64,000 nt of DNA from Sebaldella termitidis ATCC 33386 (GTDB taxonomy: Bacteria; Fusobacteriota; Fusobacteriia; Fusobacteriales; Leptotrichiaceae): NCBI RefSeq assembly GCF_000024405.1, contig NC_013517.1:2418001-2482000 (forward strand), read 5' to 3'. Shown here piece by piece: positions 63,202-64,000 of the stretch; the first letter of the stretch is position 1; the number at the start of each line of letters is the position of its first letter. A program made the position numbers and the translations under genes. The notes beneath the pieces were generated by a model, which saw only the letters and a program-made list of their open reading frames with translations, ran no database searches and was not told the DNA's origin.

Positions 63202-63600
63202 TTTCTTTGCAATTAATTCCTTTCAAAATATCATCTTTCTTTCTGATATTTATTCCACAAGAATTATATTATTTTCTTAGGTAAAATATGGATTAGTATC
63301 ATGTCCCGCATGGCGAATACGGCATAATACCCACAGTAAAGTATGCATTTATTGTGGCGATTTCAACAAAAGCACAGGATTTTTATCCATATTTTACTGA
63401 TTGATTTACCTTCACAGATAACATATTATATATCTGAGAAAATAAACGAATCTTTTTCAAACTTAACTCATCTGCATCTTTACTGCTCCTCTTCCCTTGT
63501 CTACATATATATAATAACTCTGCAAGTTTTTTATTTGCTTATACAATAATTAGTTTTTCATTTATATTATCTAATTATTTTCAAAGATAATATATTTACA
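63199..63600 (-). repeat. Dispersed repeat copy C, candidate noncoding transcript of about 420 nt
   Basis: The core 63478-63596 has ACATATATATAATA, TTATTTGCTTATACAATAATTAG and TTTTCAAAGA on +, as in copies A and B, and a TTTCAAAATATC block near 63220. The unit lies between the gltD terminator (63657-63696) and its own terminator (63174-63201), both acting on the - strand. It contains the inverted-repeat element at 63281-63397. Confidence 0.5.
63281..63397. repeat. 117-bp structured element with 13-bp perfect inverted ends
   Basis: GTAAAATATGGAT (63281-63293) and ATCCATATTTTAC (63385-63397) are exact inverted copies. The interior is richer in GC than the flanks and includes CCACA/TGTGG and ATGCCG/CGGCAT complements. 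It could be a small insertion (MITE or REP-like) in copy C or a folded RNA domain. No target duplication is obvious. Confidence 0.5.
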
Positions 63601-63656
63601 TCCTTTAATAATCTATCTGAATATCAAGTTATGTATAAATCTTTTGGCTGTTTATG

Positions 63657-63696
63657 AAAAAGAGCCGGATTCAAAATACAAAATGAATCCGGCTCT
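63657..63696 (-). terminator. Intrinsic terminator after gltD
   Basis: AGAGCCGGATTCA / TGAATCCGGCTCT 13-bp perfect stem followed by TTTTTCA on the - strand, 20 bases after the stop codon. Confidence 0.88.
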
Positions 63697-63716
63697 AATA
63701 TATTAAATTATAAAAT

Positions 63717-64000
63717 TCAGGAATTTGCTGATAGATATTTGTCCACTGCCTTAGCTGCTTCGCGCCCTTCTCTTATTGCCCAGACTACCAGTGACTGTCC
63801 TCTTCTCACATCTCCGGCTGCAAAATACTTATCCGTGCTTGTTTTGTAGTCTGCTTCGTCAGCTTGCACATTCCCGCGCTGATCCAGCTGTATTCCAAGA
63901 TTTTTTATTAAACCCTCATGTACAGGATGTGTAAATCCAATTGCCAAAAAAATTATATCTGCTTCAATAATAAATTCAGTTCCTTTTATTTCTCTGAAGC
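63717..64000 (-). CDS. gltD: Glutamate synthase small subunit / related NADPH flavoprotein, 3' part only
   Basis: The window holds the last 94 codons; the frame runs off the right edge. The end of the FAD/NAD(P)H domain is visible: ADIIFLAIGFTHP, then LGIQLDQRGNVQADEADYKTS, and the FAD-binding YFAAGDVRRGQSLVVWAIREGREAAKAVDKYL, characteristic of GltD. In glutamate synthase this subunit passes electrons from NADPH to GltB. The neighbouring genes that would confirm GltD over a GltD-like dehydrogenase subunit lie outside the window. Confidence 0.88.
   Translation of the reverse strand, partial: FREIKGTEFIIEADIIFLAIGFTHPVHEGLIKNLGIQLDQRGNVQADEADYKTSTDKYFAAGDVRRGQSLVVWAIREGREAAKAVDKYLSANS

Noticed and set aside
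63281-63397. Reading the 117-bp element as part of a transposase gene
   Set aside because: One - strand frame is open for about 27 codons, but no transposase motif is recognisable and both ends are inverted repeats with no larger ORF.
1-64000. tRNA, rRNA, prophage or intact IS element
   Set aside because: I scanned the spacers for cloverleaf ends with CCA-like acceptor stems, integrase or transposase motifs, and found none.

Overview
The window looks like chromosome from a low-GC, double-membraned member of the Fusobacteriota, most likely Leptotrichiaceae and possibly Sebaldella or a close relative. This is inferred from style, not from a search. It combines two giant type Va autotransporters with Firmicute-like housekeeping genes (rimP-nusA-ylxR-infB, WYL, YtrA-type GntR), AT-rich spacers and strong SD sequences. 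Almost every gene lies on the - strand; only a PTS IIC gene and a class-I glutamine amidotransferase are on +.

Layout. 1-7.3 kb: a 2229-aa autotransporter whose upstream region holds two decayed small genes and a MITE-like inverted-repeat element. 7.7-9.8 kb: a compact operon of a GyrI-like protein, an SPL-family radical SAM protein and Tag glycosylase, with a palindrome over its promoter. 9.9-13.3 kb: a MORN-like exported protein, a WYL regulator with an L7/L12-like partner, and an intact trio of small exported proteins; the first two of the trio are the parents of the two relics. 13.4-16.5 kb: precorrin-2 dehydrogenase, a DUF2207 membrane protein and EngB. 16.7-19.5 kb: a lysine ABC importer under a lysine riboswitch with a visible terminator and antiterminator. 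19.6-24.9 kb: orphan cellobiose-type PTS IIC, MarR, an exported alkylsulfatase with a consensus promoter overlapped by a palindrome, and TetR.

25.1-38.2 kb: one continuous - strand array, rimP-nusA-ylxRQ-infB-rbfA-recJ-tig-clpP-clpX-lon, joining transcription elongation, translation initiation, ribosome maturation, chaperone and protease functions. IF-2 carries an about 300-residue insert made of roughly 20 copies of a 16-residue N/R/D/Q repeat. 38.4-46.3 kb: TruB, a small membrane protein, a two-component system translationally coupled to cardiolipin synthase, SfsA, RNase PH and GlyA. 46.5-50 kb: an exported tandem-repeat protein, an isolated 21-codon membrane peptide gene with its own promoter and terminator, CinA, and a MerR-SDR operon with a MerR-type 19-bp-spacer promoter. 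50.2-57.5 kb: a second giant autotransporter, paralogous to the first. 58.5-64 kb: the amidotransferase, a GntR-ABC-DUF6544 operon, a four-helix membrane protein and the 3' end of gltD.

The least explained part is the right end. Three copies of a diverged repeat occur there, two of them bracketed by intrinsic terminators pointing the same way and lacking a conserved ORF, so they look like members of a small noncoding RNA family. No tRNA, rRNA, CRISPR array or intact insertion sequence was seen.
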